DNA of 64,000 nt from Bacillota bacterium (GTDB lineage: Bacteria > Bacillota > Clostridia > Lachnospirales > Lachnospiraceae). Position numbers and translations under genes: made by a program. The stretch is taken from positions 6,404 through 70,403 of the forward strand of contig JAEZFK010000071.1 in the NCBI GenBank assembly GCA_023437715.1, read 5' to 3'. Positions 8,632 through 17,374 of this stretch are shown piece after piece. The first letter of the stretch is position 1. Every line of letters begins with the position of its first letter. The notes beneath the pieces were generated by a model. The model ran no database searches. It was not told the origin of the DNA and saw only the letters and a list, made by a program, of their open reading frames with translations.

Positions 8632-9117
8632 TTATTCCTTTTTTTCTTCCATTAAATTCACTTCTTCTTCAATCAGATCGGTAAAACGCTTCCATAATTC
8701 GAGCAGCCGCTCCATATCTTCCGTTCCCATTCGCTCAATGACCCGTTCAATCAGCCTGCTCATGGTATTCACACACTTTTCCCGGGTTCTTTCACCTTCT
8801 TTCGTCAAGGAAACGCAGATATTCCTGCGGCTTTTGGGATCTATCTCCCTGTATATCAGGCCCCGCTCCTCCAGGGTATTGAGGGTCCTGGAAGCCGAAG
8901 AAAGCACAATATCCATTCTCTTTGCCAGAACGGATACATGGATTCCCTTATGTCCGGGGTTTTCATTCATGGCTTCCCATATCTGCTGCAGGGCAAAAAT
9001 CTCAAGGCGAGTCAAGCCTCCTGTTAAAAGCACCTTGTGCATTGCCTGCCTCTTTCCCATCATTGAGGTCAATTCTTTTTTAAGCCTTTTTACGTACTCT
9101 TTCCCTTCATCTTTCAA
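8632..9117 (-). CDS. MarR-family transcriptional regulator
   Basis: 161 residues with a winged-helix domain (about 35-125): LTRLEIFALQQIWEA, ISVLAKRMD-like recognition region (VLAKRMDIVLSSASRTLNTL) and wing (ERGLIYREIDPKSRRNICVSLT). It probably represses its own operon, which continues into the ABC exporter and adaptors. The start is TTG at 9117, with GGGGAG about 11 bases upstream; an in-frame ATG appears only about 19 codons later. A palindrome at 9142-9154 just upstream is a likely operator. Ligand unknown. Confidence 0.9.
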   Translation of the reverse strand: MKDEGKEYVKRLKKELTSMMGKRQAMHKVLLTGGLTRLEIFALQQIWEAMNENPGHKGIHVSVLAKRMDIVLSSASRTLNTLEERGLIYREIDPKSRRNICVSLTKEGERTREKCVNTMSRLIERVIERMGTEDMERLLELWKRFTDLIEEEVNLMEEKKE

Positions 9118-9141
9118 TTCAAATTTTTCTCCCCTTTTTAC

Positions 9142-9154
9142 TTAACATTGTTAA
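9142..9154. promoter_or_regulatory. Candidate MarR operator
   Basis: TTAACATTGTTAA is a perfect palindrome around one central base, 25 bases upstream of the marR start codon. MarR proteins commonly bind such sites and repress themselves. No second copy was noticed elsewhere in the intergenic region. Function is inferred from position. Confidence 0.55.
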
Positions 9155-9253
9155 CAATTTTCAGCGTTCTTCATTCTACTACTGTTTCCCGTATATGTCA
9201 ATTAAAACTTTATAAAGAATATATGCCTGAATTGGAGGCATTTTCCTGTGATG

Positions 9254-9297
9254 TAAAACAAAACAAGCGGCTGCCTGCTCTGCGCCTGCAACCGCTT
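9254..9297 (-). terminator. Rho-independent terminator of the MacAB-like operon
   Basis: Stem 9265-9274 (AAGCGGCTGC) pairs with 9288-9297 (GCAACCGCTT) with one mismatch. Read leftward it is followed by a T-rich tract (GTTTTGTTTTAC). It lies 48 bases past the stop of the permease gene ending at 9345. Confidence 0.8.
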
Positions 9298-9344
9298 ACT
9301 GCCCATCTCCCTTTATCCTGTTTTCTTACACGCTTATCACTTAT

Positions 9345-10556
9345 TTATTCATATCTTAAGGCCTCAATAGGGTCTGCCTTGGCCGCCTTGGAGGCCGGAT
9401 AAATCCCGAAAAACAGGCCCACCACAGCCGAGAATCCTACGGCCACAAAAACTACAGCCGGCTTTATGACCACAGAGATTCCAAACAGCGTCCCTCCTGC
9501 CAGAACCAGCCCTGCTCCTGCCGCCACTCCCAGCATTCCGCCAAAAGCGGAAAGAATGGCCGATTCCGTCAGAAACTGGATCATAATGTCCTTAGTCTTA
9601 GCCCCTAGGGCCTTTCGGATTCCGATTTCCCTTGTCCTCTCTGTGACAGATACCAGCATGATGTTCATGATTCCGATCCCCCCCACTAAAAGGGAAATGG
9701 CCGCGATTCCGCCTACGGCAGCGGATAAGCCGCTCATCATGGAGTCCACGCTTCCCATCTCACTGGCAACGGAATAAAAGGTGATTTCCTCCTCCTTCCG
9801 GTCCTTGAGCTTTGCCGCATAGGAGGAAAGCTTACGGGAAAACGCCTCCATATCGGTTCCTTCCTTTGCATAGAGCCTGAGCTCATAAAAGGTATCATTG
9901 GGCCGGGTCAGCAGGGTGTTGGGCATGTATCCCGCCCTGGTCCTGCTGTTTCCCATAAGCATTGCCTCAAAAGGGCTCTGGTCCAGGCGGTAAACGCCCA
10001 CCACGTTGTAATCCCTGGTATCGCCGTAAACGGTCATGCGGAAGCTTTTTCCCACCGCATTTTCCGTGCCGAACAGCTCCCTGGCCCCTTTTTCCTCCAG
10101 CACCACATTGTTCTTTCTGCCCAGGATATCGGCCTCATTTAAGTTCCTGCCGTAAATCACATGGATTTCATGGACCTGGGGATAGTCTGCGTAAATGCCT
10201 TCAAACTGGTACTGGACCTTATTTCTTCCAAAGACAGCCTCTGAATTCACGCTGGCAGCGCTGTCTATGTAGCTGATTTCATCTCCGAACACTTCCTTGA
10301 CCCGGTCCATTTCATCCAAAGTGAAGAGGTCGCTTTCCCTTATTGACTCTCCGTCTCCCGGCCAGACATACACATAAGCCAGGGTCATGCCCACATTTTT
10401 ATAAAGATCAGATACCATAAAGCGCATGGTATCCCCAATGGATACAATGGCTATGACAGAGCCGATTCCGATAATGATCCCCAGCATGGTAAGGAAGGAC
10501 CGCATCTTATTGGCCTTAATGGCATGAATGGCCATACTCATATTTTCCAGCAGCAT
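9345..10556 (-). CDS. MacB/FtsX-type ABC permease, copy 1
   Basis: 403 residues: N-terminal transmembrane helix (about 18-40, RSFLTMLGIIIGIGSVIAI), a large extracellular MacB_PCD domain (about 45-245), then three C-terminal transmembrane segments (about 275-390) and the family motif ERTREIGIRKALGAKTKDI. It closely resembles the next upstream permease (10572-11780), showing a tandem duplication. Both would pair with the single ATPase at 11774 and the adaptor at 12573. AAGGAG precedes the ATG. Likely exports a drug or antimicrobial peptide, or releases a lipophilic compound. Confidence 0.9.
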   Translation of the reverse strand: MLLENMSMAIHAIKANKMRSFLTMLGIIIGIGSVIAIVSIGDTMRFMVSDLYKNVGMTLAYVYVWPGDGESIRESDLFTLDEMDRVKEVFGDEISYIDSAASVNSEAVFGRNKVQYQFEGIYADYPQVHEIHVIYGRNLNEADILGRKNNVVLEEKGARELFGTENAVGKSFRMTVYGDTRDYNVVGVYRLDQSPFEAMLMGNSRTRAGYMPNTLLTRPNDTFYELRLYAKEGTDMEAFSRKLSSYAAKLKDRKEEEITFYSVASEMGSVDSMMSGLSAAVGGIAAISLLVGGIGIMNIMLVSVTERTREIGIRKALGAKTKDIMIQFLTESAILSAFGGMLGVAAGAGLVLAGGTLFGISVVIKPAVVFVAVGFSAVVGLFFGIYPASKAAKADPIEALRYE

Positions 10557-10571
10557 GATGTTCTCCTTCCT

Positions 10572-11780
10572 TTATTCATACCTCAGTGCCTCGATGGGGT
10601 CTGCATTGGCAGCCTTGGAAGCCGGATAGAGGCCGAAGAAAATTCCCACCAGGGCGGAAAAGCCTACGGCCAGGATCACCACCGAGGGCCTGACCACAAC
10701 GGTCATCTTTAAGGCTGCTCCTCCGGCTTTCACCAGAGAGGCTCCCAAAATAACGCCGATGATTCCTCCGCATGCCGACATAAGGGCCGATTCCGTAAGA
10801 AACTGGATCATAATATCCTTTGTTCTGGCTCCCAGGGCCTTCCTTATTCCGATTTCCCTGGTCCGCTCCGTAACGGAAACCATCATGATGTTCATGATTC
10901 CGATTCCTCCTACTAAAAGAGAAATGGCGGCAATGCCTCCTACGGCGGCGGACATGCCGGAAAGCTGGGCATCAATGCTTCCCACCTGTTCCACCACGGA
11001 TATGGTCCTGATCTCCGATTCCGGCCGGTTTTTCAGCTTTGCCACGTATCTGGTCAGCTCCGCCAGAAAGCCATTCATATCCACTCCATCCCTGACATAA
11101 AAATTTAAATCCTGAAAATAATCATTAGGCTTTGTAAGAACCGTATAGGGCAGAAAGCCGGACTGGCTCTGGCCGTTTCCCATGAGAAGGGCCATCATGG
11201 GGGACATATCCTTATGGTACACCCCCACCACCATGTATTCCTGCGTATCCTTATTGACTGTCATCCGGAAAATCCTTCCCACGCAGTCCGCTGTTCCGAA
11301 AAGCTGTTCCGCCCCTTTGTCTTCCAGCACCACATGATTGGCAGAGCTTTTTACATCCTCTTCATTAATGGCCCGGCCATGGATAATATGTAAGGGCTGT
11401 ACGTCGGTGTAATTGGAATCAATGCCCTGGAACTGGTACTTCACCTTTTTGCGGCCGTTAATGGCCTCGGTCTGGGCGGTGGCGTCGCTGTCTATGTATT
11501 CGATTCTATCCCCGTAAATTTCCCGGACCCGTTCCATCTCGTCTCTGGTGAAATAATCAGAGGCACGGAAATCATTTACCTCCCAGGACACCATAATCAC
11601 GGCCCGGTTGACGCCTATGTCCTTACTGGCATCTGCAAAAAGATTCCTCATGCTGTCGCCCACCGATACAATGGCAATAACCGCGCTCACGCCGATGATG
11701 ATTCCCAGCATGGTCAGAAAGGACCTCATCTTATTGGCCCTTATGGCGTGAAGTGCCATAGCCATATTTTCTGTCAGCAT
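10572..11780 (-). CDS. MacB/FtsX-type ABC permease, copy 2
   Basis: 402 residues with the same plan as the downstream paralogue: N-terminal helix RSFLTMLGIIIGVSAVIAI, MacB_PCD domain, and C-terminal helices with ERTREIGIRKALGARTKDI and FLTESALMSACGG. The first 40 and last 150 residues are almost superimposable on copy 1; the extracellular domains differ more. It overlaps the ATPase gene by seven bases, so the two are translationally coupled. The two copies may form a heterodimer (inference). Confidence 0.9.
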   Translation of the reverse strand: MLTENMAMALHAIRANKMRSFLTMLGIIIGVSAVIAIVSVGDSMRNLFADASKDIGVNRAVIMVSWEVNDFRASDYFTRDEMERVREIYGDRIEYIDSDATAQTEAINGRKKVKYQFQGIDSNYTDVQPLHIIHGRAINEEDVKSSANHVVLEDKGAEQLFGTADCVGRIFRMTVNKDTQEYMVVGVYHKDMSPMMALLMGNGQSQSGFLPYTVLTKPNDYFQDLNFYVRDGVDMNGFLAELTRYVAKLKNRPESEIRTISVVEQVGSIDAQLSGMSAAVGGIAAISLLVGGIGIMNIMMVSVTERTREIGIRKALGARTKDIMIQFLTESALMSACGGIIGVILGASLVKAGGAALKMTVVVRPSVVILAVGFSALVGIFFGLYPASKAANADPIEALRYE

Positions 11781-12559
11781 GGCTGGGCCTCCTCTTTGAT
11801 GAGATTCTCCTCCGTGGAATTTTTCGGGACATTGGCCTTATCGCTTACCAGCTGTCCATCCTTAAACCGTATAATCCGCTCTGTAAATGCCGCAATGTCC
11901 TCCTCATGGGTCACCACCACCACGGTAGCTCCTTCCTTATGAAGCTTTGAAAACAGCTCCATGATCTCTGCAGAAGAAGCTGTGTCTAAGTTTCCCGTGG
12001 GCTCATCGGCCAGAATCAGGGGCGGCTCGTTTGCCAGGGCCCTGGCAATGGCCACCCTCTGTCTCTGGCCGCCGGAAAGCTCGTTGGGCATATGCTCATA
12101 CCGGCTTCCAAGGCCTACCCGCTCCAAAAGCTCAAGGGCCCGCTTCTCCCTGGATTTTCTGGAAATATGGGCGTAGGTCATGGGCAGCTCCACGTTTTTT
12201 AAGGCGGAGGTTCTGGATATGAGATGAAAGGACTGAAAGACAAATCCTATCTTGCGGTTTCTGATGGCGGACAATTCATCAGGGGACAAATTGGCCGTAT
12301 CAGTGCCGTCCAGGTAATAATGGCCCATGGTAGGCCGGTCCAGACAGCCCAGAATGTTCATCAGGGTGGATTTTCCTGATCCGGACTGTCCCATGATGGC
12401 TACAAATTCTCCCCGCCGGATGGTCAAATTCACCCGTTTTAATCCGAGGACCTTAATGGAGCCTGTGTCATAGATCTTCACAAGATCCACCAGCCGGATC
12501 AAGTCTTCCCTGACTGTTTCCTTTTTACCGGCCGGATGCTTATTTTTTCTTTTCCACAT
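11774..12559 (-). CDS. MacB/LolD-type ABC ATPase
   Basis: 261 residues. A basic N-terminus of about 25 residues precedes a complete ATPase: Walker A GQSGSGKST, Q-loop region KIGFVFQSFHLI, signature LSGGQRQRVAIARAL, Walker B LILADEPTGNLD, switch His in VVTHEED. A C-terminal extension of about 25 residues is not conserved in the family. It provides energy for the two permeases downstream. GGGGGAG lies before the ATG at 12559, 13 bases after the adaptor gene. Confidence 0.94.
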   Translation of the reverse strand: MWKRKNKHPAGKKETVREDLIRLVDLVKIYDTGSIKVLGLKRVNLTIRRGEFVAIMGQSGSGKSTLMNILGCLDRPTMGHYYLDGTDTANLSPDELSAIRNRKIGFVFQSFHLISRTSALKNVELPMTYAHISRKSREKRALELLERVGLGSRYEHMPNELSGGQRQRVAIARALANEPPLILADEPTGNLDTASSAEIMELFSKLHKEGATVVVVTHEEDIAAFTERIIRFKDGQLVSDKANVPKNSTEENLIKEEAQPC

Positions 12560-12572
12560 ACTGTCTCCCCCT

Positions 12573-14021
12573 TTACCGGACGGACGGAACCGCGGTCACG
12601 GTCATGCCGTCTGTAATCATTTCAGAGGGGGCGTCAATGATCTGCATTCCTTCCGTAAGGGCCCCTTCCTCTGCGGGTATGACCTCCACCTGGATGTCGC
12701 TTTCCACTCCTGTGGTTACCCCGATGAGCTTCACCGTATTCTGGTCAACAGAAGCAATGGCCATGGTTCCGTCCGGCTTCTGGATCAGGGCGGAAATAGG
12801 AACCACCCATGCATCCTCCGCCTTTTGAAGCTCAATTTTTGCCTTTGCGGTAATGCCTGCGATCAGGCGGGTATTCTGGTCCATGATGCGGATGGTGGTG
12901 GGAATAACCCGTTCCGTTGAGCCGTTTCCCTTTTCCTCACCTGTGGGAGATATGGCGGTCACCTCTCCCTTTACGGTCTCCCCGTTTAAAATATCGGCGC
13001 TGATCTCCACCGGCTGGCCGATGGCCACCTTGCCGATGGAATATTCGCTTACATTGATCTTCATTTCCAGCACATCCAGATTGTCAATGATGAACATGGG
13101 CTTATCGTCATCGGTCTTATCCGCAAAGCGTCCCACCTTGCAATTGACCCGCACAACGGTCCCGGCTATGGGGCTGGTGACCCTGGTGTTATTTAAGGCC
13201 TCTTTCTTCTGATCCAGCTCAAAGGCGGCTTTTTCGATCTGCAGGGCATAGGATTCATTGGCAACTGGCCTTCCGTCCTTTAATGTATAGAGGCTCATGG
13301 CTCTTTGAGCATCATTCAGGGAATTGGAAGCGGCTTCTAAATCCACCTGGGAAATGTCCCCTCCCTGGAAAAGGATGAGGTTCCTGTCATAATTGGCTTT
13401 TGCTGTTACGTAATCCTGTTTTGCTTTCGCATATCCGTTTTCCGCTTCCAGCTGCTTATCCTTATATGTACTGACTGCCAGGTCATAATCGTTTTGAGCG
13501 ATATCCACTTCCTTTTTGGCATCCTTGTCATCCAGGGTCGCTAAAAGCTGGTCCTTTTCCACCCGGTCGCCTTCCTTGACCGGAAGCTCCAGTATCTCCG
13601 CATGAAGGTTGGAAACCACCTCCACGCTGTCCGTTCCCTGGACAGGGCCGCTGACGGATAGCATTTCCACCACCTCTCCTTTGGAAAGAGGCGTGGTATT
13701 CACCACAACAGGGACGGTCTTGCCGCCTGAAAGGATGCGGAAAGCTAGGAAAATCACGATGGCGGCAGCTCCTCCGGTCAGAAGCTTTCTCTTTTTACTC
13801 CATTTCTTTCCTTTCCGTTTCTTTTTCTTTTTTCCGTTTCCTTCCTCAATCATAAGAGCTTTTAATTCCCTGTCAAAGTCTTCATCCTCCATGGGGGCGG
13901 CTGGTTCGCCTTCATAGATTTCATCCTCCATAAGAGCCTCCGGTTCTCTTTCAAAGGCTTCGTCTTTTCCCAAGCCCGCCGCCTCATTGTTTTCATTTTC
14001 TCTGTGCCTTAACAATTTCAT
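12573..14021 (-). CDS. MacA-like membrane fusion protein with long acidic cytoplasmic N-terminus
   Basis: 482 residues. The first 70 residues are highly acidic (runs such as EAGLGKDEAFEREPEALMED) and then become very basic (KKKKKRKGKKWSKKRK) before one transmembrane helix at about 83-100. Outside come lipoyl halves (KEGDRVEKDQLLATLDDKDA; VTSPIAGTVVRVNCKVG), a coiled-coil hairpin and beta-barrel domains. A near-repeat of the acidic module (ALMEDEIYEGEPAAPMEDED) is visible. I start at the ATG at 14021, which has AGGAGGG 8 bases upstream; the frame extends to a TTG at 14048 that has no such site. First gene of the operon. Confidence 0.88.
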   Translation of the reverse strand: MKLLRHRENENNEAAGLGKDEAFEREPEALMEDEIYEGEPAAPMEDEDFDRELKALMIEEGNGKKKKKRKGKKWSKKRKLLTGGAAAIVIFLAFRILSGGKTVPVVVNTTPLSKGEVVEMLSVSGPVQGTDSVEVVSNLHAEILELPVKEGDRVEKDQLLATLDDKDAKKEVDIAQNDYDLAVSTYKDKQLEAENGYAKAKQDYVTAKANYDRNLILFQGGDISQVDLEAASNSLNDAQRAMSLYTLKDGRPVANESYALQIEKAAFELDQKKEALNNTRVTSPIAGTVVRVNCKVGRFADKTDDDKPMFIIDNLDVLEMKINVSEYSIGKVAIGQPVEISADILNGETVKGEVTAISPTGEEKGNGSTERVIPTTIRIMDQNTRLIAGITAKAKIELQKAEDAWVVPISALIQKPDGTMAIASVDQNTVKLIGVTTGVESDIQVEVIPAEEGALTEGMQIIDAPSEMITDGMTVTAVPSVR

Positions 14022-14164
14022 GTACTCTTCCCTCCTGATGCGTGACAAGTTTCATTCTTCCTTATTCTAACGGAACCTTATAACAATTAGTAGTATGAAA
14101 TTCTTATAATTTTCTAAACATTTCCATTATTCCGCTTAATATGTAAAGAAAAGAGGGAGAAGGG

Positions 14165-14207
14165 AAAAAGAATGCCGGAGAAAAGGGCTTTCTCCGGCAT
14201 TCTTTTT
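14165..14207. terminator. Strong bidirectional terminator after sugar ABC operon
   Basis: A perfect 19-base stem: 14165-14183 (A5-GAATGCCGGAGAAA) with 14189-14207, loop of five bases. Flanking A-run and T-run allow both directions. It lies 14 bases beyond the stop of the substrate-binding protein gene and isolates it from the MacAB-like operon. Confidence 0.92.
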
Positions 14208-14220
14208 CTTTCCTGTTTCA

Positions 14221-15312
14221 TTAATAAACTGATTTCCACTCGTTAATATTGGCGCTGTCAAATTTAAATGGAGGCCCAAGGATAATCTCTGTTCCGCCGT
14301 CTGAGGCTTCGATCACCTGGTAATCTCCCATTTCCCCTGCGGTGAACTTGTCACCGGCTTTGCCTGTGATGGCGCCGTCTACCAGGGCGATGGAGGTATA
14401 AGCTCCCAAGGAGCCTACGTCAATGGGATTCCATAAGTACATGTAGGGGCAGGAATGAGCGTCATCGTTGCCGATGTATTCCGCCATCTCTGAGGGTAAT
14501 CCCAGGCCGGTCAGTTTCACTTTGGATTTCTCATCCTGAAGAACCTTTGCTGCGGCATTGATTCCGACGGTGGTAGGCGCACAGATCACCTTTAAATCCG
14601 GGTATTTGGACAAAAGGGCCTGAGTCTGGTCCGTGGATTTCTGGGGCTCGTCATCACCGTAGGCGACCTCTACCAGATTGAGCTTTGAATACTTCTCTTG
14701 TTTCATGACCTCTTTCATGGCTTCAATCCAGGCGTTCTGGTTGGTAGCCTGGGATGTGGCGGAAAGAATGGCCCAATCCCCTTCGCCTCCTGAAATATCG
14801 TAGACGGCATCCATTAAGGCCTGGCCGATTTCCGTTGTTCCGGCCTGATTGACAAAGGTCTGGCGGCTGTCCTTATTCACCTTGGAATCCAGACAGGAAA
14901 CCTTGATTCCTGCTGCCATGGCCTCTTCCAAAGCCGCCTGCAGGGCATTCTCATCATTTCCCGCAATGCAGAGGGCGTCCACGCCCTGAGAGATCAGAGA
15001 CTGGATAACAGAAACCTGGGCGTCTGCCGTAGCCGACTCCGGATGCTTGATGATGCAGGTTCCGCCTTCTGCCTCAATGACCTTCTGAAAGCCCTGGGCC
15101 ATCTTTTCATTGTAAGGGTTGCCTGCCGCCTTCGTAACGATGGCAAAGGTCTTTCCGGCCGCTCCCCCGGCCCCTGCTCCGTCCTTGGATGCAGCCTCGG
15201 TTTTCTGAGGGGACGCCGTAGTTTCCGCGGTGCCGCTTTTACTGCCGCAGCCTGCAAGGATTCCTGAAATCATAGCGGTACACAGGAATGCACAAACCAT
15301 TTGTTTTCTCAT
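14221..15312 (-). CDS. Sugar ABC transporter substrate-binding lipoprotein (RhaS/LsrB type)
   Basis: 363 residues. Signal peptide with lipobox (ILAGC near residue 21), a Ser/Thr/Ala-rich linker, then a periplasmic-binding-protein type I fold: FAIVTKAAGNPYNEKMAQGF, GVDALCIAGNDENAL, PTTVGINAAAKVL, LTGLGLPSEM, LWNPIDVGSLGAY. These patterns match the rhamnose/autoinducer-2 binding subfamily. It captures a sugar outside the cell. The ATG at 15312 has GGGAGG 10 bases upstream; an in-frame ATG at 15336 overlaps that site. Substrate not determined; rhamnose or a similar sugar is the best guess. Confidence 0.88.
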   Translation of the reverse strand: MRKQMVCAFLCTAMISGILAGCGSKSGTAETTASPQKTEAASKDGAGAGGAAGKTFAIVTKAAGNPYNEKMAQGFQKVIEAEGGTCIIKHPESATADAQVSVIQSLISQGVDALCIAGNDENALQAALEEAMAAGIKVSCLDSKVNKDSRQTFVNQAGTTEIGQALMDAVYDISGGEGDWAILSATSQATNQNAWIEAMKEVMKQEKYSKLNLVEVAYGDDEPQKSTDQTQALLSKYPDLKVICAPTTVGINAAAKVLQDEKSKVKLTGLGLPSEMAEYIGNDDAHSCPYMYLWNPIDVGSLGAYTSIALVDGAITGKAGDKFTAGEMGDYQVIEASDGGTEIILGPPFKFDSANINEWKSVY

Positions 15313-15376
15313 GTTGAAATTACCTCCCTTTTCCATTTCTTAGTTTTTTATACTGAACACCTTCCGGTGCTGCGTA

Positions 15377-16372
15377 TCACGCTTGTTTCCGTTTTATGCT
15401 TTTTAAGATTTCCGGTATCATGACTGCCAGAATCAGCAGAGTGCCAAGGACCACCAGGATGACCTGGGGATTCATGTTTATCTGTCCTAAGCCGATCCGG
15501 AGACAGATGATGATGAATGCCGATATCATGGCTCCGGTTAATTTTCCTTTTCCGCCTGCCGTGGAAATCCCGCCAAACACAGCCATGGCAATTGCGTCCA
15601 GCTCAAAGCCTGTTCCTGTGGTGGTATTGGCGCCGTAAAGCACCGAAACCAGAAACATGGAGCTGATGCCCGCCATCATTCCGGTAACCGAATAGACGAT
15701 CAGACGTACCTTCTGCACATGGATGCCGGAATAAAAGGATGTGGTCCGGTTGCTTCCAATGGCATAGAGCTTTCGCCCAAAGGAAGTCCTGCTTAAAATA
15801 AAGGTGAAAATAACTGCCGCAAGCAGGACTACAAAAAAGATATAAGGAATGGGACCGATCTTTCCTGCCATGGCCCGAAAGCCGTCATTGTGCTTTAAGG
15901 ACACGGAACCTCCGCTTCCCAGGGCAATTTCCGCAATTCCCCGGAATATGATCATCGTAGCCAAGGTGACAATCATGGATGGCAGCTCTGTAAACAGAGT
16001 GACGGCGATTCCGTTAAAAAGGCCGCAGGCGGTTCCCACAAGAATGCCGATCAAAACCACTGCAGGAAAGGGAACTCCCGCATTTCCCGCCAGACAGGCG
16101 ACGGTCGCCGATAAGCAGACCGTGGCTCCCACGGATAGGTCGATCTCTCCCAGAATGAGGATGTAAGCCATGGGCAGCAGCAGAAACACCTCGGTCAAAT
16201 ACTTGGGCATTTCCCGCAGCACATTGGTAAGCTTATAGCTTGGAGAGATGACCATGCAAAACAGGTTTACCACAATAAACAGAAATACCAGCACCCCTTC
16301 CCAGCTGAGAAAGCTTTTCTTCCAGCTGCGATCCGCCTGAGCAGATATAGTTCTTCCCGATTTTCCCGCCAT
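15377..16372 (-). CDS. Sugar ABC permease (BPD_transp_2, RhaQ/LsrD type)
   Basis: 331 residues with about nine or ten hydrophobic segments. The family segment GEIDLSVGATVCLSATVACLAG and the C-terminal FGGISTAGGKGKLTGAMIS are typical of ribose/rhamnose-class permeases. It starts three bases after the stop of the companion permease, with GGGAG upstream. It forms the second half of the membrane channel. Confidence 0.92.
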   Translation of the reverse strand: MAGKSGRTISAQADRSWKKSFLSWEGVLVFLFIVVNLFCMVISPSYKLTNVLREMPKYLTEVFLLLPMAYILILGEIDLSVGATVCLSATVACLAGNAGVPFPAVVLIGILVGTACGLFNGIAVTLFTELPSMIVTLATMIIFRGIAEIALGSGGSVSLKHNDGFRAMAGKIGPIPYIFFVVLLAAVIFTFILSRTSFGRKLYAIGSNRTTSFYSGIHVQKVRLIVYSVTGMMAGISSMFLVSVLYGANTTTGTGFELDAIAMAVFGGISTAGGKGKLTGAMISAFIIICLRIGLGQINMNPQVILVVLGTLLILAVMIPEILKSIKRKQA

Positions 16373-16375
16373 GAA

Positions 16376-17374
16376 TCACATCTCCCTTCCTTTTAAATTT
16401 TCCTTCTGCATCATGCGCTGTGCCACTACGTTGAAAATGATGACAGCCAGAATGATACAGCCCTTTACAGTATTCTGCACAATGGAATCAATTCCAACAA
16501 GAGGAAGAGCTTTGGCAATGACTGCCAGAATTAGAGAGCCTAACAGGGCGCCTGCCACGGTTCCCCGGCCTCCTGACATGCTCACACCCCCAATGACGCA
16601 GGCCGCGATCACATCCATTTCCTTTCCGTAAAGCATGTTCGGCTGTGCTGAGGAATAGACAGCCACTGCAAGAGCGCCGCATAAACCGGCCAGGGTTCCC
16701 ATAAGGGTGTAGACCAGCAGCTTGATCCTCTTGGTATTGATGCCGGATACGGCTGCCGCCTCCGGGTTGCTTCCTACCGCATAAATCTTTCTTCCTGTCC
16801 TGGTCCATTTCATAACGGCAAAGAAGATAATATAGCACACCAGTACAATGGCAACAACGTTATTTAATATACCAAACCCAAGTTCCTTTTCCAATGCAAA
16901 ATTCTTAAACTCTCCCAGATTTTCCGCACTGGCCCACTGGCTTTTTGCAATCAGATAGGCAAGTCCCCTGTAAATGTACATGAATCCCATGGTGGCAATA
17001 ATGGGAAGCACCTTTCCCTTTGATACCACAAGGCCGATGACCGCCCCGCACAGAGCGCCTACTAAAATGGCGATGAGAAACAGCAGGAACGTGTTATGAA
17101 TGATGTTGTATTTAAGAAGCATTCCAACGGTCATACCGGAAAGGGCCAGAGTGGAGGTGATGGAAATGTCAATCCCTCCCACCAGCAGAACGCAAAGCAT
17201 TCCCAAAGCCATAATCATGATGACCGCATTGTTTTTCAGCATATCCAGAATGGATTTTGCCGTCAGAAACGATGGGCTGAACATCTGGATTACGATGCAG
17301 AGAAGCACCAGAACAAGGAAGAGACTGGCTTCTCTGGAGCCCGTGATTTTCTTTAACAAGCTTTTTTTCTCCAT
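16376..17374 (-). CDS. Sugar ABC permease (BPD_transp_2, RhaP/LsrC type)
   Basis: 332 residues, about nine hydrophobic segments, with GGIDISITSTLALSGMTVGM and CVIGGVSMSGGRGTVAGALLG. The start is the ATG at 17374, which has AAAGGAG upstream and sits in a TAATG junction with the ATPase stop. A longer frame to 17464 would overlap the ATPase by 91 bases and lacks a ribosome site. Partner of the permease at 15377. Confidence 0.92.
   Translation of the reverse strand: MEKKSLLKKITGSREASLFLVLVLLCIVIQMFSPSFLTAKSILDMLKNNAVIMIMALGMLCVLLVGGIDISITSTLALSGMTVGMLLKYNIIHNTFLLFLIAILVGALCGAVIGLVVSKGKVLPIIATMGFMYIYRGLAYLIAKSQWASAENLGEFKNFALEKELGFGILNNVVAIVLVCYIIFFAVMKWTRTGRKIYAVGSNPEAAAVSGINTKRIKLLVYTLMGTLAGLCGALAVAVYSSAQPNMLYGKEMDVIAACVIGGVSMSGGRGTVAGALLGSLILAVIAKALPLVGIDSIVQNTVKGCIILAVIIFNVVAQRMMQKENLKGREM

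Noticed and set aside
9118..9344. A small gene between marR and the MacB-like operon
   Set aside because: The open frame there covers the operon's terminator and the marR operator and has no ribosome site.
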